This document shows positions 21,606 to 32,819 of a DNA stretch of 64,000 bases, piece by piece (position 1 is the stretch's first letter; each line of letters opens with the position of its first letter). Source of the stretch: Neodontobutis hainanensis (lineage: Eukaryota; Chordata; Actinopteri; Gobiiformes; Odontobutidae); the NCBI GenBank assembly GCA_024349245.1, contig JALDNG010003520.1, positions 1 through 64,000 on the forward strand. Direction: 5' to 3'. Below the pieces are notes generated by a model that saw only the letters and a list, made by a program, of their open reading frames with translations, was not told the origin of the DNA and did not search any database. Made by a program: the position numbers and the translations under genes.

Positions 21606-22909
21606 TGTCAGTTCAGTTCTAGGTCCTTGCTGTGACTGAGCAACAAGTGTCTTACGCTCAAAGTCAAAGTAGAGTTTATTGTCATTTCAGCCATATGCGA
21701 GTACGTAGTGAAACGAAACAACATTTCTTCAGGAACTAGGTGTTATAAAACAAAAACCTATATACATAAAATGCACAAGGTGCAAACAAACAGCTCAAGA
21801 CAATAACACATACAACAGTACACAGATTAAGTACAAAGAATAAAGATAAAATTCTATATATATAAAATGCACAGCGACAGCACAAGACAGTAACGCAGTT
21901 CAATGTGAAAGTGACTGTAGTGATTGTATAAAGTGACAGTGCAAATATAAAAAAAAAAAAAACTGAATAATAGTAAAAACAGTCAGATGGTAACAATCTA
22001 GCGTAGTGCAGTTTGTATGAGTTATTTTGAGTTTACCAGCCTGATGGCAGGGGAAAGAAACTGTTGCAAAGTCTGGTTGTGAGAGAATGAATACTTCGTA
22101 TCATTTTCCGGACGGCAGGAGGGTAAAAAGTGTGTGTGAGGGGTGTGTTGGGTTGTCCACAATGCTGGGGGCTTTTTGGATGCAGCGTGATGTGTAAATG
22201 TCTGTGATAGAGGGAAGAGAGACTCCGATGATCTTTTCAGCTGTTCTCAGTGTCCGCTGCAGGGTCCGAGACAGTGCAGTTCCCAAACGAGGGCAGTGAT
22301 GCAGCTGCTCAGGATACTCTCAATTGTTCTTCTGTAAAACACTGTGAGGATGGGGGTGGGAGGTGTGCTTTCCTCAGCCTTCTCAGAAAGTACAGGCGCT
22401 GCTGGGCTTTCTTTGCTGTGTGACTGGTGTTGAGCGACCAGGTGAGGTTCTCCGTCAGGTGAACGCCAAGAAACTTGGTGCTCTGTACGATCTCCACAGG
22501 AGCCGTCGATGTTCAACAGAGAGTGGTCTCTCTGTGCTCTTCTGAAGTCTACGACCATTTCTTTGGTTTTGTCCACGGGTTGTTGGCTCTACACCAGTCC
22601 GTTAGCTGTTTCACCTCCTCTCTGTATGCCGACTCATCTTTCTTGCTTTAACTAAAGTACACTACAAAAATAATTTCTTAATTAACAATTGCGATGTTGC
22701 TGATTAACTTAGGTTTAACTATTACAAAGAAACAACAGTTTAGGGCAAAAAAATTGAGGAGGTCAAAGACTGTGTCTTCCTGCTGCAGCCATGCCTCCAG
22801 GTAGCTTCCTCTTCCTTTATGCTCTCCAAGTGAGTGGACCACTAGCTGGAGACAACTTAGAAAAAAAAATTAGACCATATAACATAACTAGCCCATTTTG
22901 GCTCCTTCA
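21606..22909 (-). repeat. BEL-1 5' LTR, split by a LINE fragment
   Basis: The outer parts, 21606-21656 and about 22646-22909, match 14348-14738. Between them lies about 990 bp of LINE sequence. About 90 bp of LTR present in the other copy is missing at the junction, so the LINE insertion came with a target deletion. Confidence 0.82.
21657..22645 (-). mobile_element. Rex1/CR1-like LINE 3' fragment
   Basis: Minus-strand frames at 22247-22576 and 22101-22286 encode the end of a non-LTR reverse transcriptase: DKTKEMVVDFRR, QSTKFLGVHLTENLTWS, QQRLYFLRRLRKA and HPSHTLFTLLPSGK. The 3' end on that strand is 'atgacaataaactctactttgacttt', closely resembling the end of the LINE at 44523-46850. The copy is 5'-truncated after the RT palm and lies inside the BEL-1 5' LTR. 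Confidence 0.85.
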
Positions 22910-23366
22910 GAGACAAGACAAGACAAGACATTTATTTTTGTATAGCCCAATATCACAACAACAGCCGCCTCAAAGGGCTTAACAGACTGCACTAGACAAC
23001 ATCCCTTTCCTTAGACCCTCTATCAGGGTGAGGAAAAACTCCAAAAAAACCCAGCCGGGAAAAAGAGAAACCTAAGAGAGAACCACAGAAGGAGGGATCC
23101 ACTCCCAATACGGACAGGCCGTGCAAGAATGTGTCCAAGACAGTTGAAAAAATACATATTCACAAAAAACATTTATGTTGACAGTGTCCAGTGTCCACTC
23201 TCTGTGTGTGTGTGTAAGGTGGATGGGACCTCAACTAACATCAAGGTAGATGAAAGATGAGCTGGGGGTCCTCACACTGGAGCAGAGTCCGGGAGTGGGG
23301 GGGTACACATCACCTAGCAGATCAGAGGTTTGTGTCCACCCTAAGGAAAAAAAAAAGTGCTAAATA
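22910..23366 (-). repeat. L2 3' untranslated region and terminal repeats
   Basis: On the element strand this is the 3' UTR. It ends in repeated TTGTC units preceded by a conserved 'gcccaatatcaca'-type word, common to fish L2 tails and used for recognition by the element's RT. It directly touches the BEL-1 LTR end at 22909. Confidence 0.7.
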
Positions 23367-25529
23367 CTACTGAAAATAGGCAGATGTAATAATAATATGA
23401 GCAGTTGAGTGTGTACCTACAGCTACAGCCAGTGTAAACCTAACCCTATGATCAATCAGTCTCCATACGGTTGGTGAAATAAGTGTTTTGAGTTTGCTTT
23501 TGAAAGACACAACAGAGTCAGCTCGCTGCACATCCACCGGGAGCCCATTCCACAAAAATGGGGCTCTATAAAAAAAAGGCTCTGTAGCCAGCAGACTTCT
23601 TCTTTATTCGAGGAAGTTGAAGGAGGCCAGTATCCTGAGAGCGAAGGGTACGAGCTGGAGTATACCGGGTGATGAGGTCAGATAGGTAAGAGGGCGCGCG
23701 TCCACAAAGGATTTTATAGGTTAACAAGAGAACTTTGAAATCAGCTCTATCATGAATAGGAAGCCAGTGTAATGAAGCCAGGACCAGAGTAATGTGATCA
23801 AACTTCCTGGTCTTTGTTAAAAGTCTGGCGGCTGTATTTTGGACCATTTGTAGTCTGTGAGTACTATTCCTCGGCAGTCCAGAGAATAACGCATTGCAGT
23901 AGTCCAGCCTGGATGTGACAAATGACATGAATGAGAATTTCATCATCGCATAAAGAGAGACAGGAGCGAATTTTTGAGATATTCCTCAAGTGAAAAAAGC
24001 CCAGTTTAGTGGCCTCACTAATGTGCTGCTGCAGAGATAGTGTGGGGTCAAAAATGACACCGAGGTTCCTTGCAGTTTTGCCGTGCTCCAACACACAGTT
24101 GTTGATTGAGACAGTAAGATTGTTGAACTTGTGCCAATGACTGGCAGGACCAATTAACAAGAGCTCTGTTTTATCCGTGTTCAAATGGAGGAAGTTTTGA
24201 GACATCCATGTTTTAATTGAAACAAGGCAGGCCTCTAGACACATGATGTCAGTAGTATTATTCGCTTTTATTGGTAGATACAGCTGTGTATCATCGACAT
24301 AACAGTGGAAGTTCACTCCATAACTTCTGATGATTTGTCCCAATGGTGTAACATAAAGTGAAAAAAGTATGGGACCGAGCACAGACCCTTGTGGCACACC
24401 GAATTTCACTGGTGCTGTGGAGGAGAAGGATTTATTAAAGGAGACAAAATGAGACCTATCACACAGATAGGATTCTAACCAAGCAAGAGCAGAGCCAGAG
24501 ATGCTAAAAACATCTTTAAGTCTGTTGATTAGCACTGCATGATCAATCGTATCAAATGCAGCACTGAGATCCAGCAACCAATCCATCATTTGTCACATTA
24601 ACTAAAGCTGTTTCAGTGGAATAAGAGGCCCTAAATGAAGACTGAAATGGCTCGAGGAGGTCATTTTCCGATAGATCTAGAGTAAGTTGTTTTAGCACAA
24701 CTTTTTGAGGACTTTAGATAGAAAAGGTAAATTGGAGACGGGACGGAAATTATTTAGGCATCCAGGATCCAGAGTAGGTTTTTTTGAGCAGAGGTTTGAC
24801 CACAGCCTGTTTGAAAAGGGAAGGAACGGTGCCAATAGACAGGGACACGTTTATAATGCTTAACATAATTTGCCCCACATAGGGCCCCACAGTTCTTTAA
24901 GCTGTTTTATTGGCAGGATATCCAGGAGGAGGAAACCACCTTTCTCAGCTCATTGGGGGATACAGGGTCTAAGACTGAGAGAAGAAAGGTCAGTGGATCC
25001 AAGTAAATGGGTCCCGGAGCCGAGAAAGACAGAAACAAAATATTATCCCTGACATCTTCAATTTTATGATTAAAGAAATCTAAAAGTCTTGTGCACTAAA
25101 GGGAGAGGAGTCTTCAGTTTTTGGTGGATTAGTTTAGCAACTGTCCCAAAGAGAAACCTGGAGTTACGCCGGTTTTCTCTGATTAGAGATGAAAAATAGG
25201 CAGTCTTTGCAGTGCTGAGGGTGTGCTTATAGGTGTTTACACACAAACACCACTTTTGATAATTTAGATTTGTTTTTGACTTGCGCCATTTGCGTTCAAA
25301 ACTCCTGCAGGCCTGTTTCAAAGCCCAGGTTACCATGGCGTGGGTCGTCTGGTTGGTCTGGGCTTTGTCCTGAGGGGTGCCACTGAGTCGGTGATGGCCG
25401 AGAGGGTAGCATGGACCTCCTCTTTGTAGGCCTCTACTGAGTTTCCAGTTGGAGTTAAATTAGGAAGAACATCTGTCAGCCATGTGGCAATAATTTCCAT
25501 TGCAGCTGCACTAAAATTTCGTGAAGACA
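23367..25529 (-). pseudogene. L2 reverse transcriptase
   Basis: Minus-strand frames cover the linker (25070-25530), the RT palm (23864-24589) and the C-terminus (23367-23946). Motifs in order are DLSAAFDTIDHAVLINRL, SFSSTAPVKFGVPQGSVLGP and the catalytic YVDDTQLYLP (YVDD at 24290-24301). Then come LHLNTDKTELLLIGP and the thumb NTAARLLTKTRKFDHIT. The C-terminal MWNGLPVDVQRADSVVSFKSKL is typical of the clade. RT would prime on nicked target DNA. Frame changes occur near 23565 and 23900, and the segment 24590-25070 is badly decayed. Confidence 0.85.
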
Positions 25530-26486
25530 CTACGCATTTGTCGGAATTTGAGGAAATGTGTAACTTATCTCGAACTCTACCAGTGAGTGATCTGAAACAG
25601 CAGATGAAAGAGAAGAGACAAAGAGATTGGAGACATCTATTCCCCGAGCCAAAACAAGATCAAGATAGTTTCTACAAATGTGTGTGGGCTCATGAACAAA
25701 CTGGTTGAAAGACAGGGTTGTAAGGAGTGATTGAAATGCTCTGGCCAGAGGATCACACTCCTTATTTAGATGAATATTAATGTCACCAACTAGAAGGATG
25801 TTATCGGTGTGGGTTATTAAGTCCGAGAGGAAAATTCCAAACTCATCCAAGAAAGAAGAGTAGGGACCCGGAGGGCGATAGATTACAGCTAAATAAAATG
25901 GCTTCCTTCCGTTTATTTGAGAAGGAATATTTTTGATGAGTAACACTTCAAATGAGTTAAATTTTGGCTGTGATGATGTACCTGTAAAGCAAAATGCAGC
26001 TTTATAAATGGCTGTAACACCACCACCCTGTTTTGTGCGACCTACCTGTGCATACGCATAATCGGGGGAGAGGCTTCATTTAGTGGCAGAAAAACATTGG
26101 GCCTAAGCCAAGACTAAGTAACTCCAAGCTATGAGAAGCAATAAGATCATTAATTAAGAGTGCTTTGGAGGATAGAGACCGCACATTCAGGAGACCGATC
26201 TTCAGTCTTGATGTAGAGCCTGCATTTGAAGGCTGGTCCTGTGGAGAGATAGTGACAGGAACAAGCTGTCGAGCTCTAACAGTTCTGCTGGGTTTAAAAG
26301 ATTGCCTCTGAGTTATAATAACATGAGGACAGGATGGTTTTCACTCATCCTGTGAGTTTTCAGATGTGTTTGAGGACTAAATAAATTCACTATATCTAAC
26401 AGGTTTAGGCAGTAGACATCAGAATAACATGGCCTAACCAGACAACTAAAAGCTTCTACATTATCCAGTTCCACACCCGCACTATC
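25530..26486 (-). pseudogene. L2 APE-type endonuclease
   Basis: The minus-strand frame 25530-25946 encodes the second half of an apurinic-type endonuclease: LAVIYRPPGPYSSFLDEF, NILLVGDINIHL (GDFN-type motif, here GDIN) and SDHSLVEFEI with the catalytic Ser-Asp-His. This enzyme would nick target DNA. The N-terminal half, 25947-26486, is present but broken up. The gypsy-1 insertion lies immediately upstream on the element strand, separating the endonuclease from ORF1. Confidence 0.78.
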
Positions 26487-26901
26487 TGTCATGTCCTAGT
26501 GTTGTGTGTTTATCTGTTTATGTATTGTATTTCACTTCCTGTGTTTTATTGTGGAATCACTAAACCCTGTCTGTGTTTCAGATTGTCTTCCTGCCCTGGT
26601 GTCTTTCCCTCCACTGTGATTACCTGCTCTGCCCTAATGTGTTCCACCTGTGTCTCATTGTGTTCCCTTTATAGTCTGTGTGTTTTCCTCTGTCCTGTGC
26701 CAGATTGTCTTTTCCTTAGTGTGAGCTTTCCAGTGTTTCTTTGTTTTGCATTTGATAGATTCTAGTACTTTTGACCTTTGCCTTGTCTTGTGATTACGTC
26801 TCTCGGATTTTTGAATTGTACCTTTGCCTCGGAAAATAAAGAACGTCAAAGCTCTGTCTATTGTGGATCTGCTTTGTGAGTCCTTTTGCCTGTCCGTGAC
26901 A
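26487..26901 (+). repeat. Gypsy-1 5' LTR
   Basis: It starts TGTCATGTCC and ends CCGTGACA. Its last 174 bp match 30983-31157 closely, with a few substitutions. It contains AATAAA near 26837. The sequence just after it, 'gtacaatctggccac', resembles that beside the gypsy-2 LTR. Confidence 0.9.
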
Positions 26902-26920
26902 GTACAATCTGGCCACTAAC

Positions 26921-28942
26921 ATGGACTCCGCAGATCCAGTGTGTGCCGCTCTGCAGGGACAACGGATTCATCACCAGGAGGAACAGGTGGTGTTGCTCCA
27001 ACATGAGATGAGGGCTTCAGCAGAGAGCCATGAGCTGGCTTATTCACAACTTTCTGCACAAATTGGATATGTCGTTGAACGGATGCAGAGGCAGGAGGCT
27101 TTGTCATTGTCAGCAGAGAGTGCGGTTTCTGACCAGGTGCCAGCTGAAGCAACCTCGAGTACGGTCATTCGTGAGCCAGCACATACTCAGCACTCAGCAC
27201 ATACTCATAGTCGGGGGATTGTCGTCCCTTCTTGTCCCAATGTAAGCTGCACTTTGAGTTTCAGGAGTCCTCTTTTCCATCAGATCGGGCTAAGATAGCT
27301 TACATTATCTCATATTTGTCCGGTCGTGAGAGCATGGGCCACAGCTGAATGGGATAGAGAGTCAGCAGCTTGCAACTCGTTACCTTTGTTTTTAGAGACA
27401 TTTACTCGAGTTTTTCAAACCATCACTCCGGCCCGTGAAGCAGCGAAGGCACTAGTAACGTTGAAACAGGAACGCCGTAGCGTTTTTGATTATGCTATTG
27501 AGTTTCGCACATTAGCAGCAGACAGTGGGTGGAATCAACTAGCTCTTGTGGATGCATTTTTCAATGGTCTGTCTGAAAGAGTCAAGGACTATCTAACCCC
27601 GCTTGATCTACCCACCGAACTCGACACTCTAATTGCCTTGGCGTCTAGGATAGATAATAGACTTCGGGAGAGAGTGAGATTCCGCTCTCAATCTGACAGT
27701 TACCTGGGAAGGAGGGGGGCCTCTAGGGAGGAGGTTTTTTCGGTGCCCGCTAGTTATGCTCCTGCCTCCCCCCTTCTAACTGAGGAACCCATGCAGATGG
27801 GTCGGACCAGGCTCTCTTCTGCTGAGAGGAATCGACGCATGAGGGAGGGGCGTTGCATCTACTGTGGTCAGCTGGGCCATTTCCTCTCCACGTGTCCAGT
27901 GAGACGAGGAGGTAGATCACCTAGACCCTCCATTCTGGTAAGCCCGGCTATTATGAAGACTGAGATCAGACGACAACTCTCCAAGATCCGGTTAACCAAC
28001 ACTTCTCACTCTCACAGCCTTCCAGCACTTATTGATTCGAGAGCTGATGCCAACTTTATGGACAGCAATCTTGCTGCTGGGTTGGGACTATCCATAATTC
28101 CTTTGGACTCGCCAAGGGAGGCTACTGCTCTTGATGGCCGGCTTCTATGCACTGTTACTCATCACACTAGCCCTGTAGTTCTGTCTTTTCCGGATCATCA
28201 TTCCGAGAGACTCAGTTTTTTCCTGTTCCACTCATCTATGCACCCTGTGATCTTGGGCTACCCCTGGCTCATTCTACATAACCCGCACATAGACTGGTCA
28301 TCGGGAGTTATATTATCGTGGGGAGATCAGTGCAGATCCGGGTGTTTCCAGTCCTCCTCTTTAGTTCCTGATGCGTGGAGACACTCTCTCATCAGAGGAG
28401 ACCCAGAATTGGCTACAGTTCCTGAGGACTACTGGGGACTACGAGAGGTGTTCAATAAGGTAAAGGCAACCACCCTTCCACCACATCGGTCGTATGACTG
28501 TGCCATCGAACTCCTCCCTGGAGCTTTTCCACCTAAGGGACGTCTGTACTCCCTATCCAACCGGGAGCGGGCTGTCATGGATGAATACATAGATTCTTCA
28601 CTCAAGACTGGTATTATCCGTCCTTCCTCCTCTCCCGCCGGTGCTGGATTCTTCTTTGTTGATAAGAAGGACAAGACGCTTCGTCCTTGCATCGATTACC
28701 GGGGATTGAATGACATCACAGTGAAGAACAGGTACCCCCTTCCATTAATCGCTTCTTGTTTTGAACTGTTACAGGGGGCTAAAGTTTTTACGAAGTTGGA
28801 CTTAAGAAATGCGTATCACTTGGTCAGAATCAGAGAGGGTCACGAGTGGAAGACTGCTTTCAACACCCCTAGTGGCCATTACGAGTACTTAGTAATGCAA
28901 TTTGGGTTGACTAATGCGCCTGGATTTTCAGGCTCTGGTTAA
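26921..28942 (+). pseudogene. Gypsy-1 gag, protease and N-terminal RT
   Basis: Translation would start at ATG 26921 (MDSADPV), in a Gag with a helical N-terminus. A frame change at 27245-27325 leads into a 538-codon frame. That frame holds the rest of Gag (AWATAEWDRES, ALVTLKQERRSVFDYAIEF), a zinc knuckle CIYCGQLGHFLSTC near 27855, and a protease whose DSGA reads DSRA near 28035. RT follows from about 28480 (CIDYRGLNDITVKNRYPLP, FTKLDLRNAYHLVRI), ending in a frame break at 28925. The Gly-to-Arg change in the protease motif would abolish activity. Confidence 0.88.
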
Positions 28943-29900
28943 TGATGTACTAAGAGAAATGCTGAACAAGTTTGTCTTTGTGTACCTTGATGACATTCTC
29001 ATTTTTTCCCCTGATTTAGAGACTCACATTGTTCACGTCAAGCAGGTGCTTGGCAAACTTCTGGAGAATCAGCTGTATGTTAAGGCTGAGAAGTGTGAAT
29101 TTCATGTACCTTCAGTGTCATTCTTAGGAATGGTAATCGCTGAGGGGGTGCTGAAGATGGACCCGGGCAAGATTCAAGCCGTGGCTGAGTGGCCTACCCC
29201 TCTTGTCGTAAGGACGTTCAGCGCTTCCTAGGATTTGCCAATTTCTACCGCAAGGTCATCAAAAATTTCAGTTCTATTGCAGCTCCGTTGCATGCTCTCA
29301 CCTCTTCCAAGGTCCAGTTTTCCTGGTCTCCTAGGGCTCAGGCTGCCTTCCAGTGGTTGAAAGACTGTTTTACATCCGCTCCTATACTCGCTCTCCCAGA
29401 CACCAACCGTCAGTTCATGGTAGAAGTGGATGCTTCGGATTCGGGAGTGGGGGCAATTCTGTCACAGAGGTCAGTCGATGATGATAAGATACATCCTTGT
29501 GCATTCTTGTCAAAGAAGCTTTCTCCAGCAGAACAGAATTATGATGTCGGAGAGAATTGCTGGCAAATAAAGTAGCTCTGGAGGAGTGGAGACATCTCCT
29601 GGAGGGTGCGTCGCAACCTTTTCTAGTTTGGACTGATCACAAGAATCTGGAATACCTTAAGGCAGCCAAGAGATTGAATCCCGACAGGCCCGATGGGCTC
29701 TATTCTTTTCCAGATTTAATTTCACCGTATCATATCGCCCAGGCTCCAAGAATATCAAGGCTGACTCTCTCTCCAGACTATTTCTCCCTGACAGAGACCC
29801 TAAAGATGCTTCCTCCATCCTGCCAGGCTCCTGTTTCTTGGGGGCCATTACCTGGAGCATCGAGAGAAGGGTCAGGAGGCTCTTCGAGCCATTGAGGCGC
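28914..29900 (+). pseudogene. Gypsy-1 RT C-terminus and RNase H
   Basis: This continues RT after the 28925 frame break. The active site FVYLDDILIFSPDLETH lies near 28974-29020, followed by the thumb (YVKAEKCEFHVPSVSFLG). Another break near 29205 leads to FLGFANFYRKVIKNFS and the gypsy RNase H, with EVDASDSGVGAILSQR near 29425 and LVWTDHKNLEYLKAAKRLNP near 29625. Breaks recur near 29570 and 29700. The RNase H acids are still spelled. Confidence 0.87.
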
Positions 29901-29977
29901 CACCGGGGTTCCACCTAATCGCCTGTTTGTACCACCAGCACTACGAGGACAGGTAATATCTTGGGCTCATTCCGCGG

Positions 29978-31000
29978 ATGTCCTGTCATCCTGGAGGGCG
30001 CAGGACACTGTTTAGAGCTCAAGAGAGGTTCTGGTGGCCAAACATGAAGAGGAGGTTACTGAATATGTGGCAGCTTGTGATATTTGCTCCCAATAAGACC
30101 TCCAATTTGCCCATCTCTGGTTTGCTGCATCCATTGCCTGTACCCCATCGTCCTTGGTCGGACATCTCGGTGGATTTTGTTACTGGGTTACCTGTTTCGG
30201 AGGGTAACAATACTGTGCTTTCTGTGGTAGATAGGTTCTCCAAGATGGTGCGGTTCATCCCTCTGCCCAAACTGCCTTCTGCTAAGGAGACGGCAGAGGT
30301 TTTATTAAGTCATGTATGCAGAATTTTTGGTTTCCCCAGGAACGTGCTGTCCGACCGTGGCCCGCAGTTTGTAGCAGGGTTCTGGAGGGCTTTCTGCAGC
30401 CTTGTGGGAGCAACTGTCAGTCTGACTTCAGGCCATCATCCTCAGACCAATGGACAGACTGAACGGGTCAATCAGGATTTGGAGGTGGGATTAAGATGTC
30501 TGACCTCGAGGAACCCCACATCTTGGAGTAAGGTACTGGGATGGTTGGAATACGCACATAAGACTTTGCCGAATGCATCTACTGGCCTGTCACCATTTCA
30601 GTGTGTTTGGATATCAGCCACCCTTGTTTCCTGCTTTAGAGCAAGAGGTCAGTGTTCCATCTGCTCTGGCCTTAGTTCGCCGTTGCCGCCGCACATGGAG
30701 TCAGGCTCGACAATCCCTTCTAAGGAGCTCCAACCTATACAAGACAGTTGCTCATCGAAGGAGGAGGGAAGCTCCAACTTACCGAGTGGGACAGAAGGTG
30801 TGGCTATCCACTAAGGATATCCCATTACGAGTAGAGTCCCGTAAGTTAGCACCAAGATTCATTGGTCCTTTCCCTGTGTCCAAAGTCTTTAACTCTGTTG
30901 CGGTCAGACTAAAGCTCCCCGGGACTATGAAGGTCCACCCAACGTTTCATGTAAGCTGGATAAAGCCTGTAAGGGAGACCTCTTCCAGCGTTTCTTTGTT
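29978..31000 (+). pseudogene. Gypsy-1 integrase, truncated before the chromodomain
   Basis: The integrase core carries the acid triad in DISVDFVTGLP (about 30165), LSDRGPQF (about 30345) and NGQTERVNQDLE (about 30450). The C-terminal region (30573-31010) has GQKVWLSTKDIPLRVESRKL and the GPF-type segment LAPRFIGPFPVSKV. It ends in VHPTFHVSWIKPVRE. There the frame jumps directly into LTR sequence, so the chromodomain is missing. The zinc-binding N-terminus upstream of 29978 is broken by frame changes. Confidence 0.87.
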
Positions 31001-31157
31001 TTGCATTTGATAGATTCTAGTATTTTTGACCCTTGCCTTGTCTTGTGATTACGTCTCTCGGATTTTGGAATTGTACCTTTGCCTCGGAAAATAAAGAACG
31101 TCAAAGCTCTGTCTATCGTGGGATCTGCTTTGTGAGTCCTTTTGCCTGTCCGTGACA
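30983..31157 (+). repeat. Gypsy-1 3' LTR remnant
   Basis: This matches only the last 174 bp of the 5' LTR (from 26728). The join with pol shares the six bases TTCCAG, so the first 241 bp of the LTR and the end of pol were lost through a short-homology deletion. Confidence 0.88.
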
Positions 31158-31162
31158 CTATC

Positions 31163-32096
31163 ATGACTAGCAGGTTCTCTAATTCCTGCGACCTGCTAGT
31201 ATTACTTGTGTCAAATGCACAGAATGCACCTGTCTATATTACTAGACAAAATGGCAGCACCATGTCCAGTAGGATGCAGGCCGCCTGCCCTCAGCAGGCC
31301 TGGGCGGCCCCAGACAGAAGGCCAGTTATCCACGAAATCATAACCTTTCTGACTACAATGCCCAGCCAGCCTCCAGTTCATGGAAACTAATCTGCTATAC
31401 TCTTCATCACTATCCCTTACGGGGAGAGGGCCAGAGACAATTAATCGATTGTTTTCTAGTTCAAGAGTCCTGGCTAGGCTTTTTTTGGTTACCTCAGACT
31501 GCCTCATTCTCACATTATTGGTGCCGACCTGAATAACTATCTGCTTGTATGTAGTGCCAGTATGTGTCTGAGGAAACTCTCCCTCCCTGTGTGATTTCAG
31601 CACTCTAAGATTAGCCTCTATGTCGGAAGCTCTGGCCCCCGGTAAACAGTGGACAATGGCTGGCGTCTCGAGTCTAACATTGCGGGTAATGGAGTCCCCT
31701 ATCACCAGAGTGCGATGCTTGCTCAGATTGGCAGGCGCAGAGGAAACAGGCCGGTGATCAGCGCGACAAGCGGAATTGAAAGCTGCGAAAACCGGACAGG
31801 GGTGGACAACCGAGGCTTCCCCTGCCTGCACGCCTGCGCTGCCGGACCGGCTCAAACATATTACTCTTTGCAACAACTGCCGAGACAGTTGAGCCGCAAC
31901 TAGTGCTATCGCTAGCAGGACTACTATCAGACCTGCATCTGATACTATCAAGAAACCCTAACACATCTAAAGTAACCAAACCCTGTCTATGCTGATCTAG
32001 CTTCTCTAACTCACAAACACGTCTCTCTAATAGAGACAACCTATCTAGTAATACCGAACAAGAATGGCAAACTATTGCCACAAGCAACAACAACAC
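31163..32096 (-). pseudogene. L2 ORF1 with SGNH-type esterase
   Basis: A 246-codon minus-strand frame (31211-31951) carries the SGNH hydrolase blocks: VIGDSITRNVRLE with the nucleophile Ser (about 31715-31750), GARASDIEANL, IQVGTNNV with the block III Asn, and GGLHPTGHGAAIL with the Asp/His-type block V spelled LHPT. Such esterases occur in ORF1 of CR1/L2 LINEs. An overlapping frame at 31758-32096 supplies the N-terminus, which has a hydrophobic start and a short heptad region (LLDRLSLLERRVCELEKL). A frame change near 31800-31900 separates the two. Gypsy-1 cuts it off from the rest of the LINE. Confidence 0.82.
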
Positions 32097-32422
32097 AGAA
32101 TAGCTTAGCTAAGCTAGTGTACGTACAGCTAAGTCAAGCCAACTGTTCACAACTCACAATGATAAAATCTAACACACATACACAGCAGTACTAACCACAA
32201 GTTAAACGGAAAAACTCTGTAAACACAACAAAACTAACCATCAGTAAGACTACAATGGTAACAAACAAACTATTGAGGTATGATCAGGCTAATTCAAATG
32301 CTAAAAACCCGCTAGCATGTTAGCTAGCACAAAGTGAAGTGCCCTGTTTACAAAACGGCAGCAAATCTAGTACTAAACTCTAGCAGAAATATAACCAGAA
32401 TAACAATGTATAAGGTGTGGTG
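32097..32422 (-). other. L2 5' untranslated region
   Basis: Non-coding sequence lies upstream of ORF1 on the element strand, with a 'gctagcatgttagctagc' palindromic word near 32310. It is cut by the hAT that begins at 32423. Sequence from 36172 may be its continuation. Confidence 0.5.
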
Positions 32423-32819
32423 TTAGGGCTGAACGATATGGACAAAATTTTGTATCTTGATTTTCATACCAGATATCTCGATATCGATACTATATGATAT
32501 GACTACGTGTTCGGTGAAAACCAAGCATTTCTCAGAAAAATAAAAAGATCATTATACAAAAAATGTGGAAAGTTTAGTTTTATATTTAAGAACAAGTCAT
32601 CAACATTAACATAAATTACCAAAAAAATAAATTATAAATCAAATTTTTACTGCAGCTCTGCTTTAACAATAAATAACAAATGCAGCAGCTAGTGGAACAT
32701 TGAAAGTGCATTGAAGTGCAACAACATTTATATTCTTCAAAAGATCACATAACTGTATGCAGAAAATGCATTTGCTTCTAACAGAATAGAGGTAGTTACA
32801 GGCAGCAAAACCTCTATAG

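Larger units (their letters stand above)
14348..22909 (-). mobile_element. BEL/Pao LTR retrotransposon (BEL-1)
   Basis: Related terminal repeats at 14348-14738 and 21606-22909 (the latter split by a LINE) bracket a minus-strand gag-PR-RT-RNase H-IN polyprotein of Pao type. The LTRs read TGAAGG...CTGACA on the element strand. A small hAT (15333-16140) is inserted in the integrase, and a stretch near 19215-19650 interrupts the protease. The copy is old: the LTRs differ at many positions and the frames are heavily broken. No matching target duplication is visible, and an L2 3' end abuts it at 22910. Confidence 0.88.
26487..31157 (+). mobile_element. Gypsy-1: chromovirus-type LTR retrotransposon
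   Basis: This is a 4.7-kb plus-strand Ty3/gypsy element inside the L2 LINE. The 5-bp duplication CTATC flanks it (26482-26486 and 31158-31162). The 5' LTR is 415 bp, but the 3' LTR is reduced to 175 bp by a deletion that also removed the pol tail. Gag, protease, RT, RNase H and integrase follow in gypsy order. A related copy, gypsy-3 (48457-49725), still has the chromodomain this copy lost. Confidence 0.92.
22910..32422 (-). mobile_element. L2-clade LINE, split by gypsy-1
   Basis: This minus-strand non-LTR element has its 3' end at 22910, with a (TTGTC)n-type terminus rather than poly-A. Reading upstream it has RT, an APE endonuclease and an ORF1 with an esterase domain. Bases 26487-31157 are an inserted gypsy element flanked by CTATC duplications. 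The 5' side ends against a hAT at 32423 and may resume at 36172. All frames are damaged. The esterase-bearing ORF1 plus APE plus RT is the L2/CR1 group architecture. Confidence 0.85.
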
